DNA of 64,000 nt, from positions 69,646,764 to 69,710,763 of the forward strand of contig OU744726.1 in the NCBI GenBank assembly GCA_916613615.1. Direction: 5' to 3'. Of this stretch, positions 41,161-46,481 are shown piece by piece (position 1 is the stretch's first letter; every line of letters starts with the position of its first letter). Position numbers and translations under genes: made by a program. This stretch comes from Steromphala cineraria. Taxonomy: Eukaryota; Mollusca; Gastropoda; Trochida; Trochidae. The notes under the pieces are model-generated. The model had not been told where the DNA came from. It saw only the letters and a program-made list of their open reading frames with translations, and ran no database searches.

Positions 41161-44100
41161 AAGTCTCAACAAGCACATCAAAAACAAATAGTAGTCTAGC
41201 TCCCTTCTTTTTGAATTTGTTATAACAATATTTAGTCTGAATAAAATCGGCCTAGTTCCGAGGAATAAAATTTTCAAACTATGGACTCTACGAGGGTGTG
41301 AAGTCCTAAACACTAGGTTTGACCAGGGAAATTATATATCTGTATACAGACTCTCTAGTCTGGCGCACCCGGTACCTCACATGTTTTACCAGTTTAGTGC
41401 AGCCGAACCCAGTCGTTAGCAGAACAATCATTTCGTCTTGCTGATGGGACTGCTTGCGGTGATCATGGTTAGCAGGAGTTACTTGCCCCTAGCTTGACAC
41501 TGAAGGCTGAGCCGGCGGCTTGTGATTGGTTAGCTGGGTAAACGTAAGGACATGCGACCTACGGGGCTGCGGTCGGGCCTAGTGGAGAGAACATAAAATA
41601 TAAAGTTCGATTCTCGGTAGAGTTAATATTCTAAAACTTATTCCTCGACACCAGGCCGATTTAAATCAGACATTGTTCACTGACACATCGCTTCTGGATC
41701 GTTGCAGCATTGTGGAGACCTCAGTTCCGGAAGCAGCCACAGTGGGTTCCATGGACTGTTTGGTGCTCGTCGGGAAGAGGGAAGGTGCTGTGATACAGGG
41801 GACATGTGTAATACTCACCTTTCTTTCTGTAAGTCTTCAGTTAATTCGGCAATAATTAGTTCGTAGGATATGACTGGGCTGCCATGGCGAGTGATATGGA
41901 CATGGGTTTTGAACACTAAACCTCCTTTCAGTCATTCAGCAATATATAGTAGATGTTTAAAGCGACAATTTGATATTTAATTTTTTTAAACAATGTCATT
42001 CCTGATTTACATCCGACCAAATGTTTCTTTTGAGCTCAGACGCGATGTTTAGGAAGTGAATTGTACAGAAATTCTATTCCGAAAGTCTTAAGATTCAAAT
42101 TTTGAATTGAATTTTGACCATATAATTCCTAACAGACATCAAAATAGATGTTGTAAAAATTGTGCTCTACCTGTCTAGTGATGGGCAGTACTTCTTAATA
42201 AAGAATTCTTTATTTTGCGTAGCATAGGATTATCTGTTGAAAGTTGATAGAATGGGAAGATGGTAGATTTAATTTTCTTTCCTTTTGCGCATAGATCTGC
42301 GCTACACACCGCCTCAGCAACTTTATAGACATTTTATTAAAACCATTTATTTATAAAGTACCAAGTTATAAAAGAGACTTTGGTCCCAAAAACAGCTTTT
42401 CAATGTTATTTTCTGTCATAATCTTTTAAATTGAGTAGGTTAACCTATCATGCATTTTATATGATATCTTTTATTTGCCCCTGAGTGTATACTAAAAACT
42501 TATTAAGTAAAGACTGGAAAGAAAACGGTTCACGACTTTATTCAAGCCTGGTATTACTATTGCAATACAATTTATGTTTGTTAATAATAGTGGCTATTTA
42601 TAGAGCGCCCCATCCATACACTCGTGCATGCTCATGGCGCATTGGAAAAAGAAAGTAGAAAGTCAGTCAAAGGCTTTTGAGAAGAAATAAGTTTTCAAAG
42701 ATATCTTGAATGAGTTCAATGATTCAGAAAGCTTGATTGTTTCTGGTAGAGGATTCCACAAAGTGGCTGCTGCATATGAAAAGGATCTCTGTCCATAGGT
42801 GGCTAGATTGACTTTTGGCACATTTAGGAGGGATCGATGTTCAGATCTGAGTGGTCTTTAAGGAACATAATTTACAAGCAGTTCAGATAAATATAATGGA
42901 GCTTGGTTGTAATGAGTAAAGTTGTAACCTATCGAGTTGCAATTACAGTAAATCTGGACAGGTTGACCTTTTGTTTCATTATCCTGCAGCAACACCAGAA
43001 ACAACAACGCCTCCGCCTTTCCAGTTATCCAGCGGAAGTAAGTGTTAATTTGCATCTTTTCTTAAATAAAATCTTTGACAGTCAAGACAAACATCTAGTT
43101 CATCTCATAATTTGGAAGTATAAGTTAAATTAGATGTTAACAACGGGGTTAACAATGGTAAGTTTACCAAACTGAACGGTCGTCAGGCTGTCACTATTTA
43201 TGGAAACTTACCTGGCATTGTGTAAACATACAGTTTTGACTTACCTTACACTATTTGATACACGCTCAAAGGTTTAATGGGGGGGGGGGGGGGTGAAATA
43301 GTACATTTGATTCCTTATTTTCAAACATAATCTCCTGTCAAACAAACGATACAGATATTTATTTTCATGTCAATTACTCAGATGAGAATAATAGTTGACT
43401 ACCAATTGACAGCACCTCAGCATTGACCTCTCACTGCTTTGGTGTATTTAAATTCTATAAGTATTACAACATTATTAAAAAGAGATAATCACCTTTCGTG
43501 TGGTAGCTCCAGATTTGTGATTTCATTGATTGCCTACCCATGACAATGAAGATAGGGATCGTTCAATAATACTTGGACCTTCTCCCTGCATTCTCTCCCC
43601 ACAGAGGTAGATCAAGTCATGTTGATTTAGCCTCTGTTCTATTACGCCGACTTTGTAGAATGGGAGATTGCTGATTGGAGGCAATCAAAATTAGTTGTGC
43701 AATCAGCGAAGCTGTTCTTAAATCATCATTTTGGCTACTGAAACAAGACAAAGGCATTGTGATATGAACCACCCTTTCTATGCGAGAAGCCTTGTCATTT
43801 GATAAAGAAATTCAAATGTATTGTGATGAAAGTTTTTTCCGCCAGGGGAAACTGCCGGAACTCACGGATTTCGGCGTAATAGAACAGAGGCTAAATCAAC
43901 CTGACTTGATCTGCCTCTGTGGGGAGAGAATATCTCCCTGATGAAGTGCTCGAATCTTTTTTTACCTTTAAGATGCATTTCAATGTCCAGGTAGTTGAGT
44001 TTTTCATTACGAATCGATACGTCTTCCATTCCTCAGTCGAGTGTGAGGTGTGCAGTGGACCCAGCTGTGGAGTGAAAGGAGACGACCCAGTGATGCGATG

Positions 44101-44889
44101 TCCTGACGAGTTTCCTTACTGTATGAATGTCGTGCTGAACGACTCCTCTGGCAGTAAGGTGGTTACAAAAAGGTTCGTAACTGAATTAGATCAGCATCTC
44201 CCCTTGAATCTGTTCTGAATGATTAACTTATATTACAAAGCGCATATAGGTGCAAAAGGTTCATAAAAACCAGAAACATTCTCGCAAAAAAATTAAATTA
44301 ATCCCAATAATGTGTTAATTCTTAAAAATGTTAGACGAAGTGCCCAAATAGTAATTTATATAATCAATTTAAACATTTGCTTTCTGAAATCAAATTTCAA
44401 AAATCATTTCATAATGTTGAATTGATGAGGGGGGATATATTCCCTTTTTAAATCGTACACACTTTTATATGGTATGAATAACATATAACAAAATTTTATC
44501 GAAATCAATGAAGAAATAATCTATAACAGGTCGAGATTTTTTCTAAAATCTTGTATTTACAGGTCTTGATCATTTCAAACATCTTTTTTCTTTGTTATTT
44601 CAATTTCTTTTCCCAAAATCTATGCATGGATATTAGTTTTCTACCTTCTTCAGGTTGATTTGCATGACATTTCCTTTTAAATTTTAATGATGACTATTTA
44701 TGTTTCATTAAAAAACTCTGTTCAAAACGCAGGTGTGCTAAGAGAAGCGAGTGTCAGAGAAACAGTAATTCCGCCTGTGTGAACTTTGACCCCTCTGCTA
44801 TATACGTCAAATCCATGGAGTGCATCTACTGCTGTGAGACAAACGGATGCAACAAGGATATTGTACCTAGAGCTGAGACTATGGTATAG
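6821..44889 (+). CDS. Gene A: secreted two-domain LY6/uPAR-like protein, 8 exons
   Basis: Joined exons 6821-6833, 24867-24899, 26991-27088, 40111-40182, 41708-41828, 42990-43037, 44037-44172 and 44733-44889 give 678 nt, 225 residues plus TAG. Residues 1-23 form a likely signal peptide. LU domain 1 (24-112) starts LKCARC and ends CCDTGDMCN, with ten Cys at 26, 29, 38, 44, 50, 67, 74, 99, 100 and 106. Residues 113-128 are a Thr/Pro linker. LU domain 2 (129-215) starts ECEVC and ends CCETNGCN with twelve Cys. One N-glycosylation sequon lies at N163. There is no hydrophobic C-terminal tail, so secretion rather than GPI anchoring is inferred. Every phase joins correctly and the first five exons match gene B. 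LU proteins are disulfide-rich extracellular binders; the ligand is unknown. Confidence 0.85.
6834..7546. other. Start of gene A intron 1, unique sequence
   Basis: AT-rich intronic DNA with no exon or named repeat that I can recognise. Intron 1 runs 6834-24866 (18,033 bp), against 696 bp for intron 1 of gene B. Confidence 0.5.
7547..7894. mobile_element. Truncated TTAAAGG-type MITE between 53-bp direct repeats
   Basis: Bases 7600-7841 match the MITE at 25445-25809, beginning CTTAAAGGGACAGAAGCACG and ending at the internal TTATCAGTAAAAAA; the far terminus is missing. Copies of a 53-bp sequence starting AAACAGATGGAACATTC lie on both sides (7547-7599 and 7842-7894, about 50 of 53 identical). 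These are far too long for a target duplication, so a local tandem duplication or recombination event is likely. Confidence 0.7.
7895..8580. other. Intronic, nothing recognised
   Basis: AT-rich intron 1 sequence. Open frames of about 78 codons occur on both strands, but none shows a known motif or plausible codon pattern. Confidence 0.45.
8580..8985 (+). pseudogene. LINE reverse-transcriptase fragment (dead)
   Basis: Translating across one frameshift gives the RT core: N-N-H-L-S-D-I-F-L-C then KKGVRQGENLSPLLFSIFIN (motif B region), and LLYADDTVLF (the catalytic YADD motif C) near 8828-8857, then W-K-L-N-V-N-I-N-K-T-K. In-frame stops at about 8821 and 8879 and the shift near 8660 rule out function. 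Both LINE ends are missing. It is a non-LTR retrotransposon fragment of undetermined clade, inserted in gene A intron 1. Confidence 0.85.
8986..9200. repeat. Possible dispersed repeat fragment
   Basis: Begins ACCGTATTTCCTTAATTACA then GCCGGGCGTCTATTATTTTC and ends around TTTAACGCGCGGACTTAAAT, a partly inverted arrangement typical of small DNA elements. Identification rests on pattern only. Confidence 0.35.
9291..24625. repeat. 15.3-kb minisatellite array, ~28-bp unit
   Basis: About 550 head-to-tail copies of a unit beginning AAGGGAAATGATAC and ending AAGTTTATGAACGT (28 bp). Shorter forms of 27 bp (GTTTTGAACGT) and 26 bp (GTTTTAACGT) are interspersed. Common point variants are GAGATG for GAAATG, ACATG for ACAAG, and CGTTAGG for CGTAAGG. 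Rare variants recur at fixed spacings (938, about 1956 and 3952 bp), showing that blocks of many units were copied together. Unit lengths are mostly not multiples of three, so open frames reading R-E-M-I-Q-V or Y-H-L-P-Y-V are artefacts. The array fills most of gene A intron 1. Confidence 0.97.
24626..24866. other. Intron 1 3' end
   Basis: Unique sequence between the minisatellite and exon 2. It ends with a pyrimidine-rich tract and acceptor TTTGTTCCTCAG at 24855-24866. Confidence 0.6.
24867..24899 (+). CDS. Gene A exon 2 (signal peptide)
   Basis: A 33-nt exon between acceptor cctcag and donor gtgagt, phase 1 to phase 1, coding E-H-I-I-N-T-A-V-V-L-T plus one base. It supplies the hydrophobic part of the signal peptide. 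The gene B counterpart (57776-57808) is also 33 nt in the same phase and codes E-N-I-L-L-G-V-V-F-L-T. Confidence 0.8.
24900..25444. other. Gene A intron 2, first part
   Basis: AT-rich intron without recognised elements. Intron 2 covers 24900-26990 (2,091 bp). Confidence 0.5.
25445..25809. mobile_element. TTAAAGGGGC MITE, complete copy
   Basis: A 365-bp element whose ends are inverted: left TTTAAAGGGGCAGTAGCACG, right ACGTGCTACTGCCCCTTTAA. The interior carries TTGGCGGCCATTTTGTGTG. Related partial copies are at 7600-7841 and 36505-36735. The outermost bases are palindromic (TTTAAA), so the exact target duplication (TA or TTAA) cannot be fixed. No coding capacity. Confidence 0.8.
25810..26310. 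other. Intron 2, GC-richer patch
   Basis: Bases 25870-26130 are rich in CGTAC, CACGTG-like and GCGC strings and hold a 101-codon open frame with no recognisable motif. Similar strings (GGTACGCACTCGAGTGCGTG, near 26725) suggest a degraded repeat rather than a gene. Confidence 0.35.
26318..26538. repeat. 21-bp tandem repeat
   Basis: About ten copies of a 21-bp unit with GTGAGTAAAATATGAGAACC, the first ones degenerate. Because 21 is a multiple of three, all minus-strand frames stay open and give repeats such as L-I-F-Y-S-M-V. These are not real proteins. GTGAGT in each unit resembles a splice donor. Confidence 0.85.
26991..27088 (+). CDS. Gene A exon 3 (LU domain 1 start)
   Basis: A 98-nt exon after acceptor tttctccatag, entering in phase 1 and leaving in phase 0. 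It codes the end of the signal peptide, then TSLKCARC (Cys 1 and 2) and two more Cys to D-C-A-A-G-K. The gene B match (59010-59101) reads TSLKCAQC to D-C-P-A-G-K. The exon must end at AAG before GCAAGT for the next exon to be in frame, so the donor is GC rather than GT. Confidence 0.85.
27089..27094 (+). promoter_or_regulatory. Non-canonical GC splice donor
   Basis: AAG followed by GCAAGT fits the strong consensus of GC-AG introns. The paralogous site in gene B is AAG followed by GTCAGT. Using the nearest GT instead (four bases on) would put exon 4 out of frame. Confidence 0.7.
27218..27257 (+). repeat. Left 40-bp inverted repeat
   Basis: Exact reverse complement of 38353-38392. The outside flank (GGCTGAAAGTT) does not match the right flank (GACATATACG), so no simple target duplication is seen. 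Confidence 0.85.
27655..28480. repeat. 36-bp minisatellite with 72-bp dimer pattern
   Basis: About 22 copies of a 36-bp unit containing TTTATTGTAGGTTTCCACTT followed by AGTTTCAATGTTCTAG. Between about 27960 and 28300 units with CCACTTAG alternate with units having CCATTTGG, forming a 72-bp higher-order dimer. It sits near the left end of the 11.2-kb inverted-repeat segment. Confidence 0.9.
28680..28916 (+). CDS. Weak ORF, 78 codons, with overlapping AATAAA
   Basis: AT-rich frame of 78 codons with a Cys/His cluster, C-K-F-C at about residues 45-48 and H-A-H at about 62-64, slightly reminiscent of a zinc finger but with non-standard spacing. The stop TAA overlaps a polyadenylation signal (ATAAATAAAG), which would suit a terminal exon. 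No splice-joined partner was found. It is most likely a chance frame; recorded because of the signal. Confidence 0.2.
   Translation: MVTLKVIFKKNLIQVTFGNTIQHNYFNKNKDIKKTLMTHFPNAVCKFCSNTYLLRNKKFLKHAHQNVEVDICSKFVDP
28920..29497. other. Non-coding stretch
   Basis: AT-rich sequence between the weak ORF and the last candidate exon of gene C. On the minus strand it may hold the gene C 3' UTR, with AATAAA in TTTAATAAATC around 28962-28971. Confidence 0.35.
29498..29707 (-). CDS. Gene C candidate exon 3
   Basis: Minus-strand 210-nt open exon after acceptor ttatattttag, reading KLTSRKRSLAAIDWPERRKQ at its start, then an acidic stretch (ELTSPEVSDEEDQ), then P-F-T-W-E-S-P, and TGA. Base composition is clearly richer in GC than the surroundings. 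The acidic SPEVSDEED block followed by a Trp motif reminds me of small proteins encoded in many copies in marine invertebrate genomes and suspected to be transposon-linked; that is recollection, not a search. An alternative frame is also open, and a clean join to exon 2 was not found. Confidence 0.45.
   Translation of the reverse strand, partial: KLTSRKRSLAAIDWPERRKQRLEPLLTTELTSPEVSDEEDQNLLLSTPFTWESPLAIYKITCESTRRPL
29708..31353. other. Candidate gene C intron
   Basis: AT-rich sequence between gene C candidate exons 3 and 2. No further exon could be supported, although one may be needed to restore the frame between the two. Confidence 0.35.
31354..31457 (-). CDS. Gene C candidate exon 2
   Basis: Minus-strand block after acceptor aattatattgcag. 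Joined to exon 1 in phase 1 it reads K-A-F-W-R-V-W-T-N-K-R-D-D-N, then basic residues (MGRRKPISSLPRAIKE) and TAA. It may end the protein here (about 72 residues with exon 1). Alternatively an unseen donor leads to exon 3, or the gene is broken. Confidence 0.4.
31458..33248. other. Candidate gene C intron 1
   Basis: AT-rich; on the minus strand it begins with donor gtaagt at 33248 and ends with ttgcag. The sequence around 32221-32272 (AGGAGTCTTTGATACAGTCT) is repeated near 36745-36775. Confidence 0.35.
33249..33363 (-). CDS. Gene C candidate exon 1
   Basis: Minus-strand ATG in good context (AGAAAATGG), 38 codons beginning MATRVSLEGMDARLCVFEEK and ending V-P-Q-P-L-P, then a strong donor AA/gtaagtgt. 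It is GC-richer than its surroundings. A YY1-type site (AAAATGGCGGC) lies about 125 bp upstream, which suits a promoter. The function is not recognised. The exon lies inside the 11.2-kb inverted-repeat segment and opposite to gene A, so it may be cargo of that element. Confidence 0.5.
33487..33498 (+). promoter_or_regulatory. YY1-like site
   Basis: AAAATGGCGGCA matches the YY1 consensus often found at TATA-less promoters. It sits just upstream of candidate exon 1 of the minus-strand gene C. Confidence 0.4.
33500..35480. other. Non-coding stretch
   Basis: AT-rich DNA without supported exons. Short simple repeats occur (TA runs at 34853-34878). Confidence 0.45.
35485..36240 (-). pseudogene. 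LINE 3' fragment
   Basis: Minus-strand C-terminal part of a LINE polyprotein: an open block (35933-36211) with G-F-G-F-V-W, F-Y-R-E-Y-K and L-K-F-R-N-I-L-I-K-F-R, then after a stop M-R-I-C-P-L-G ... E-N-E-Y-H-I-L-L-T-C-P. This parallels the LINE at 49125-51290 (G-F-G-D-I-W, I-Y-R-E-Y-Y, C-x2-C-x9-H-x4-C), but here the second Cys of the zinc motif is Gly. The 3' tail is a (GAT)n run, seen as ATC repeats at 35492-35524. 5'-truncated and dead. Confidence 0.75.
35492..35524. repeat. (ATC)n microsatellite
   Basis: Eleven or so ATC triplets. It is most simply explained as the 3' tail of the minus-strand LINE fragment next to it. Confidence 0.9.
36505..36735. mobile_element. TTAAAGGGGC MITE, partial copy
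   Basis: Starts ATTAAAGGGGCTGTAGCATG, like the left end of the copy at 25445, and contains CTGGCGGTCATTTAACAC and AAATGATTCCTATAGCTGCA, diverged versions of its interior. The right terminal repeat is absent. Confidence 0.65.
36785..37283 (+). mobile_element. tRNA-derived SINE, 499 bp, with target duplication
   Basis: The head carries RNA polymerase III promoter boxes: A box TAGCTCAGTCGG (36798-36809) and B box GGTTCGAATCC (36843-36853). The 3' end has GCGCCTTGAGC, GGATATGTGCGC and ATATAAATATCCATATC. A 10-bp duplication AAGTCTACCT flanks it exactly (36775-36784 and 37284-37293). The tRNA-like fold is degenerate (poor acceptor and anticodon stems), so it is not a working tRNA gene. Its tail resembles the 3' end of the CR1-like LINE at 53383-53443, a likely partner. 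Confidence 0.9.
37294..38352. other. Non-coding stretch with subterminal motifs
   Basis: AT-rich. From about 38090 it contains GAAACCGACATGAAAC, GAAACCGACCTGAAAC and TTGGTTTCCATTTAGTC, short repeats resembling the 36-bp minisatellite motif at the other end of the 11.2-kb segment. Confidence 0.45.
38353..38392 (-). repeat. Right 40-bp inverted repeat
   Basis: Exact reverse complement of 27218-27257. Confidence 0.85.
38964..38990. repeat. Small perfect hairpin
   Basis: CCAACGGATAT pairs with ATATCCGTTGG around a five-base loop. A TGACGTCA octamer lies about 75 bp further on (39065-39072). Confidence 0.7.
39247..39489 (-). CDS. Unrecognised 80-codon ORF
   Basis: Minus-strand frame starting MVSGGIELTFLNPTSSRGRV and ending W-I-S-Q-S-K-L-N-S-N-K-V-K-N-T-E-D-G. 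Composition is more protein-like than the neighbouring AT-rich frames: charged residues are spread evenly (RLDDIDGRRAKLDDI at about 47-61) and there are two Cys-poor halves. It overlaps a TGACGTC motif near its start and lies in gene A intron 3. I do not recognise a family. It could be a captured gene fragment or chance. Confidence 0.25.
   Translation of the reverse strand: MVSGGIELTFLNPTSSRGRVNLTKGQELLPFGYVAMAACVESYFKQRLDDIDGRRAKLDDILWISQSKLNSNKVKNTEDG
39751..39893. repeat. Hairpin with ~68-bp arms
   Basis: Left arm TTATCATGCTCGTGTG ... GGATCGTAAATATCCTGCAT ... pairs with the right arm ATGCAGGATATTTACGATCC ... CTCGCATGATAA with a few mismatches. The centre is GCTCGCCAAGGCTCGC, an apex of the same type as the other hairpins in this window. 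Confidence 0.85.
40111..40182 (+). CDS. Gene A exon 4 (LU domain 1 middle)
   Basis: A 72-nt, 24-codon exon in phase 0 both sides, after acceptor cattttccag and before donor gttcgt. It codes V-C-Y-I-I-K ... E-S-G-C-G-L-R-E-T, giving Cys 5 and 6 of the LU fold. Gene B has an exon of identical length and phase (60882-60953), V-C-Y-T-R-K ... D-F-G-C-A-L-K-E-A. Confidence 0.85.
40183..40430. other. Gene A intron 4, start
   Basis: Contains a short imperfect direct repeat: GTTCGTACTTTGTTAC and GTTCGTACATTGCTTC, each followed by TTCAGA-rich sequence (40183-40240 and 40282-40320). Confidence 0.4.
40437..41095 (+). pseudogene. LINE 3' end fragment
   Basis: Two overlapping frames (40437-40631 and 40525-41004) together read the C-terminal region of a LINE polyprotein, with a frame change near 40590. 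The second has the C-x1-C-x9-H-x4-C zinc motif CMCGTFVYDIVKHVFMYC, then acidic and aromatic sequence ending in a stop at 41002. The 3' end is AATGGAGGAAATAAAGAATA followed by a short (ATCT)n tail to 41095, typical of a retrotransposed 3' end. It is 5'-truncated and lies in gene A intron 4. Confidence 0.75.
41110..41158. repeat. (TA)n microsatellite
   Basis: About 24 TA dinucleotides without interruption. Confidence 0.95.
41160..41707. other. Gene A intron 4, remainder
   Basis: A GC-richer patch at 41380-41600 (CTTGCCCCTAGCTTGACAC, GAGCCGGCGGC) has no open frame and may be an old dispersed repeat. It ends with the acceptor TTCTGGATCGTTGCAG. Confidence 0.4.
41708..41828 (+). CDS. Gene A exon 5 (LU domain 1 end)
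   Basis: A 121-nt exon, phase 0 in and phase 1 out, donor gtaagt. It codes H-C-G-D-L-S-S-G ... R-R-E-E-G then RCCDTGDMCNTHLSF, the C-terminal CC...CN signature of the LU fold (Cys 7 to 10). Gene B exon 5 has exactly the same length, with CCDTGDMCNTHFTF. The +1 frame is also open but lacks the CC-CN signature, and in gene B it is stopped. Confidence 0.9.
41829..42584. other. Gene A intron 5, first part
   Basis: AT-rich intron with nothing recognised. Confidence 0.45.
42585..42880 (-). mobile_element. Dispersed retroelement fragment, minus strand
   Basis: On the minus strand its 3' end reads GCGCCATGAGCATGC, GTATGGATGGGGCGC and TCTATAAATAGCC, the same tail architecture as the SINE at 36785-37283 and the CR1-like LINE at 53383-53443. 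The body (42645-42880) looks like a recurrent non-coding or decayed retroelement segment. The class is uncertain. Confidence 0.55.
42990..43037 (+). CDS. Gene A exon 6 (Thr/Pro linker)
   Basis: A 48-nt exon, phase 1 to phase 1, between acceptor attatcctgcag and donor gtaagt. It codes S-T-P-E-T-T-T-P-P-P-F-Q-L-S-S-G, a short mucin-like spacer between the two LU domains and a likely site of O-glycosylation. Confidence 0.8.
43279..43294. repeat. Poly-G run
   Basis: A run of about 15 consecutive G in gene A intron 6. It could form a G-quadruplex and is prone to length error. Confidence 0.8.
43589..43932. mobile_element. hAT-like MITE, copy 2
   Basis: A 344-bp element with inverted ends CATTCTCTCCCCACAGAGG (left) and its complement (right). 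It is flanked by exact 8-bp copies of TCTCCCTG at 43581-43588 and 43933-43940, the duplication size of hAT transposons. It sits about 105 bp before gene A exon 7 and is close in sequence to copy 3 at 61775. Confidence 0.9.
44037..44172 (+). CDS. Gene A exon 7 (LU domain 2 first half)
   Basis: A 136-nt exon, phase 1 in and phase 2 out, after acceptor ccattcctcag and before donor gttcgt. It codes I-E-C-E-V-C-S-G-P-S-C-G ... M-R-C-P-D-E-F-P-Y-C-M-N and ends V-V-T-K plus two bases. Cys at protein positions 131, 134, 139, 150 and 157; N-glycosylation sequon N-D-S at 163. Confidence 0.85.
44733..44889 (+). CDS. Gene A exon 8 (LU domain 2 end, stop)
   Basis: Final coding exon after acceptor tcaaaacgcag; its first base completes an Arg codon. 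It reads R-C-A-K-R-S-E-C ... M-E-C-I-Y then CCETNGCNKDIVPRAETMV and TAG. The CCxxxxCN ending is diagnostic for the LU fold. Nothing hydrophobic follows, so no GPI signal. Confidence 0.9.
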
Positions 44890-44981
44890 GGACAAGGCGA
44901 ACTTGGATCTTGACATTAAAGACTTTTAAATCTGGTTATCCAATTGCTTTATCGTACCTAAACACGGACTTGTACATTTGA

Positions 44982-44987
44982 AATAAA
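44982..44987 (+). terminator. Polyadenylation signal of gene A
   Basis: AATAAA 93 bases after the TAG, in a TTTGAAATAAACAAATTT context. Confidence 0.7.
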
Positions 44988-44989
44988 CA

Positions 44990-45450
44990 AATTTAAAAAT
45001 ATTTGTATTATTAATCTTCATTAACACATTCTCTGACACGAACATCAAAATCCAACGACGAACAAATTTAATTATCACATAACTAATCATCACCAATTTT
45101 GATACACATTCACATTTGATTTTAGCAGATTGCATTAACATAATGCCTTTAATTACAGTTGATGCAGATATTCATAAGTACTAACGTTTTATTAAAATAC
45201 ACACTTTATGCTTAATTAAGTAAAATATTGCACACTCGAATGTCTTTTTGATTGTTTCCCTTAAAATGTTGTCAGAAAATAAACGAGTAGAAATTAACAG
45301 TGGTTTAAGTAATCCTTATTAGCTTTCGGGGGGCAAAACCCGCTATTGGTTTTCGTAACATAACGATTTGATGTCATATCAAAGTTCTTGGCTGTGGAAA
45401 TTGCTTCAAAGTCAAAGGCATACCGATGAGCATGACAGATAGAGCACAAT
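44990..45450. other. Intergenic, nothing recognised
   Basis: AT-rich DNA after gene A. Confidence 0.5.
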
Positions 45451-45454
45451 TTAA

Positions 45455-45776
45455 CACGCACGTGTATGTCAAACTCATGCCCTTAGCACTTTATAGCACG
45501 TGTATGGAAAGTTCATTCCCTTACCACTTTACAGTACGTGTATATAAAACTCATGCCCTTTGCACTTTATAGCACGTCTATATAAAACTCATGACTTTAG
45601 CACTTTACATCACGTGTATATAAAACTCATGACTTTAGCACTTTACATCACGTGTATATAAAACTCATGACTTTAGCACTTTACAGCACGTGTATATAAA
45701 ACTCACACTCTTACCGCTTTACAACACGTGTATATAAAACTCATACCCTCAGCACTTTACAGCACGTGTATATACA
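45455..45776. repeat. 38-bp tandem repeat with E-box and TATA-like motif
   Basis: About eight copies of a 38-bp unit with CACGTGTATATAAAACTCAT and TTTAGCACTTTACA. Each typical copy has an E-box (CACGTG) directly followed by TATATAAA. Outer copies are more diverged. Confidence 0.88.
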
Positions 45777-46290
45777 TGCACGGTGGCTATTGTGTGCTTT
45801 TATTATGTTATGATTGAGAAATATATAGCTATAGTGATTTGTTTTTTGTTTGGGATGACATAACAGCATGGAGTTCTTCGTTTGACCTTATTTGGAGATT
45901 GTAATCGGCATAATCACACCAACTCATTGAACAAGGTCATCGGTGAAATCAACCTTGAGTGCCAATATCAAACTTAAACATGTACAGAACCGTTTGCTTC
46001 CAGCAACACTGACAGCATAGCAATATAAGATCATTTGCAATCAGAATCAGCCTATTTCATTTTTATGACAAATGCGTTAAGCTCGTACGACACTGTTTGT
46101 CCAATTTAGCTTTTTGGCATCCACAATAATGCATTCGATACACAAGCACCTGAATTGGACACATGTACACAGGCACAATTACTTACATAATTATTACTTA
46201 CAGATGGCAGATATTCCTATCTTACATTCATCCAGGTACATTTATAGCACCAATATCGGACATACTCAGAAGCGCTCAGCAGAGTCTGGC
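45777..46290. other. Intergenic, nothing recognised
   Basis: AT-rich with no supported element. Confidence 0.45.
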
Positions 46291-46291
46291 A

Positions 46292-46481
46292 ATCGGTAGG
46301 TTCATTTCCTCCTAGGCCATCGGTAGGTTCAGTTGCTTGCAGGCAATCAGTAAGTTCAGTTGCTTCCAGGCAATCAGTAAGTTCAGTTGCTTCCAGGCAA
46401 TCAGTAAGTTCAGTTGCTTCCAGGCAATCAGTAAGTTCAGTTGCTTCCAGGCAATCAGTAGGTTCAGTTGCTTCCAGGCAC
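46292..46481. repeat. 27-bp tandem repeat
   Basis: Seven copies of a 27-bp unit with CAATCAGTAAGTTCAGTTGC then TTCCAGG. Because 27 is a multiple of three, a minus-strand frame (46217-46558, 113 codons) stays open through it as a nine-residue repeat L-E-A-T-E-L-T-D-C. No promoter, splice or family evidence supports that frame. Confidence 0.85.

Noticed and set aside
41673..41855. The +1 frame of gene A exon 5 (M-F-T-D-T-S-L-L-D-R-C)
   Set aside because: It lacks the CC-CN LU ending, ignores the splice acceptor, and the equivalent frame in gene B has a stop. The other frame matches between paralogs.
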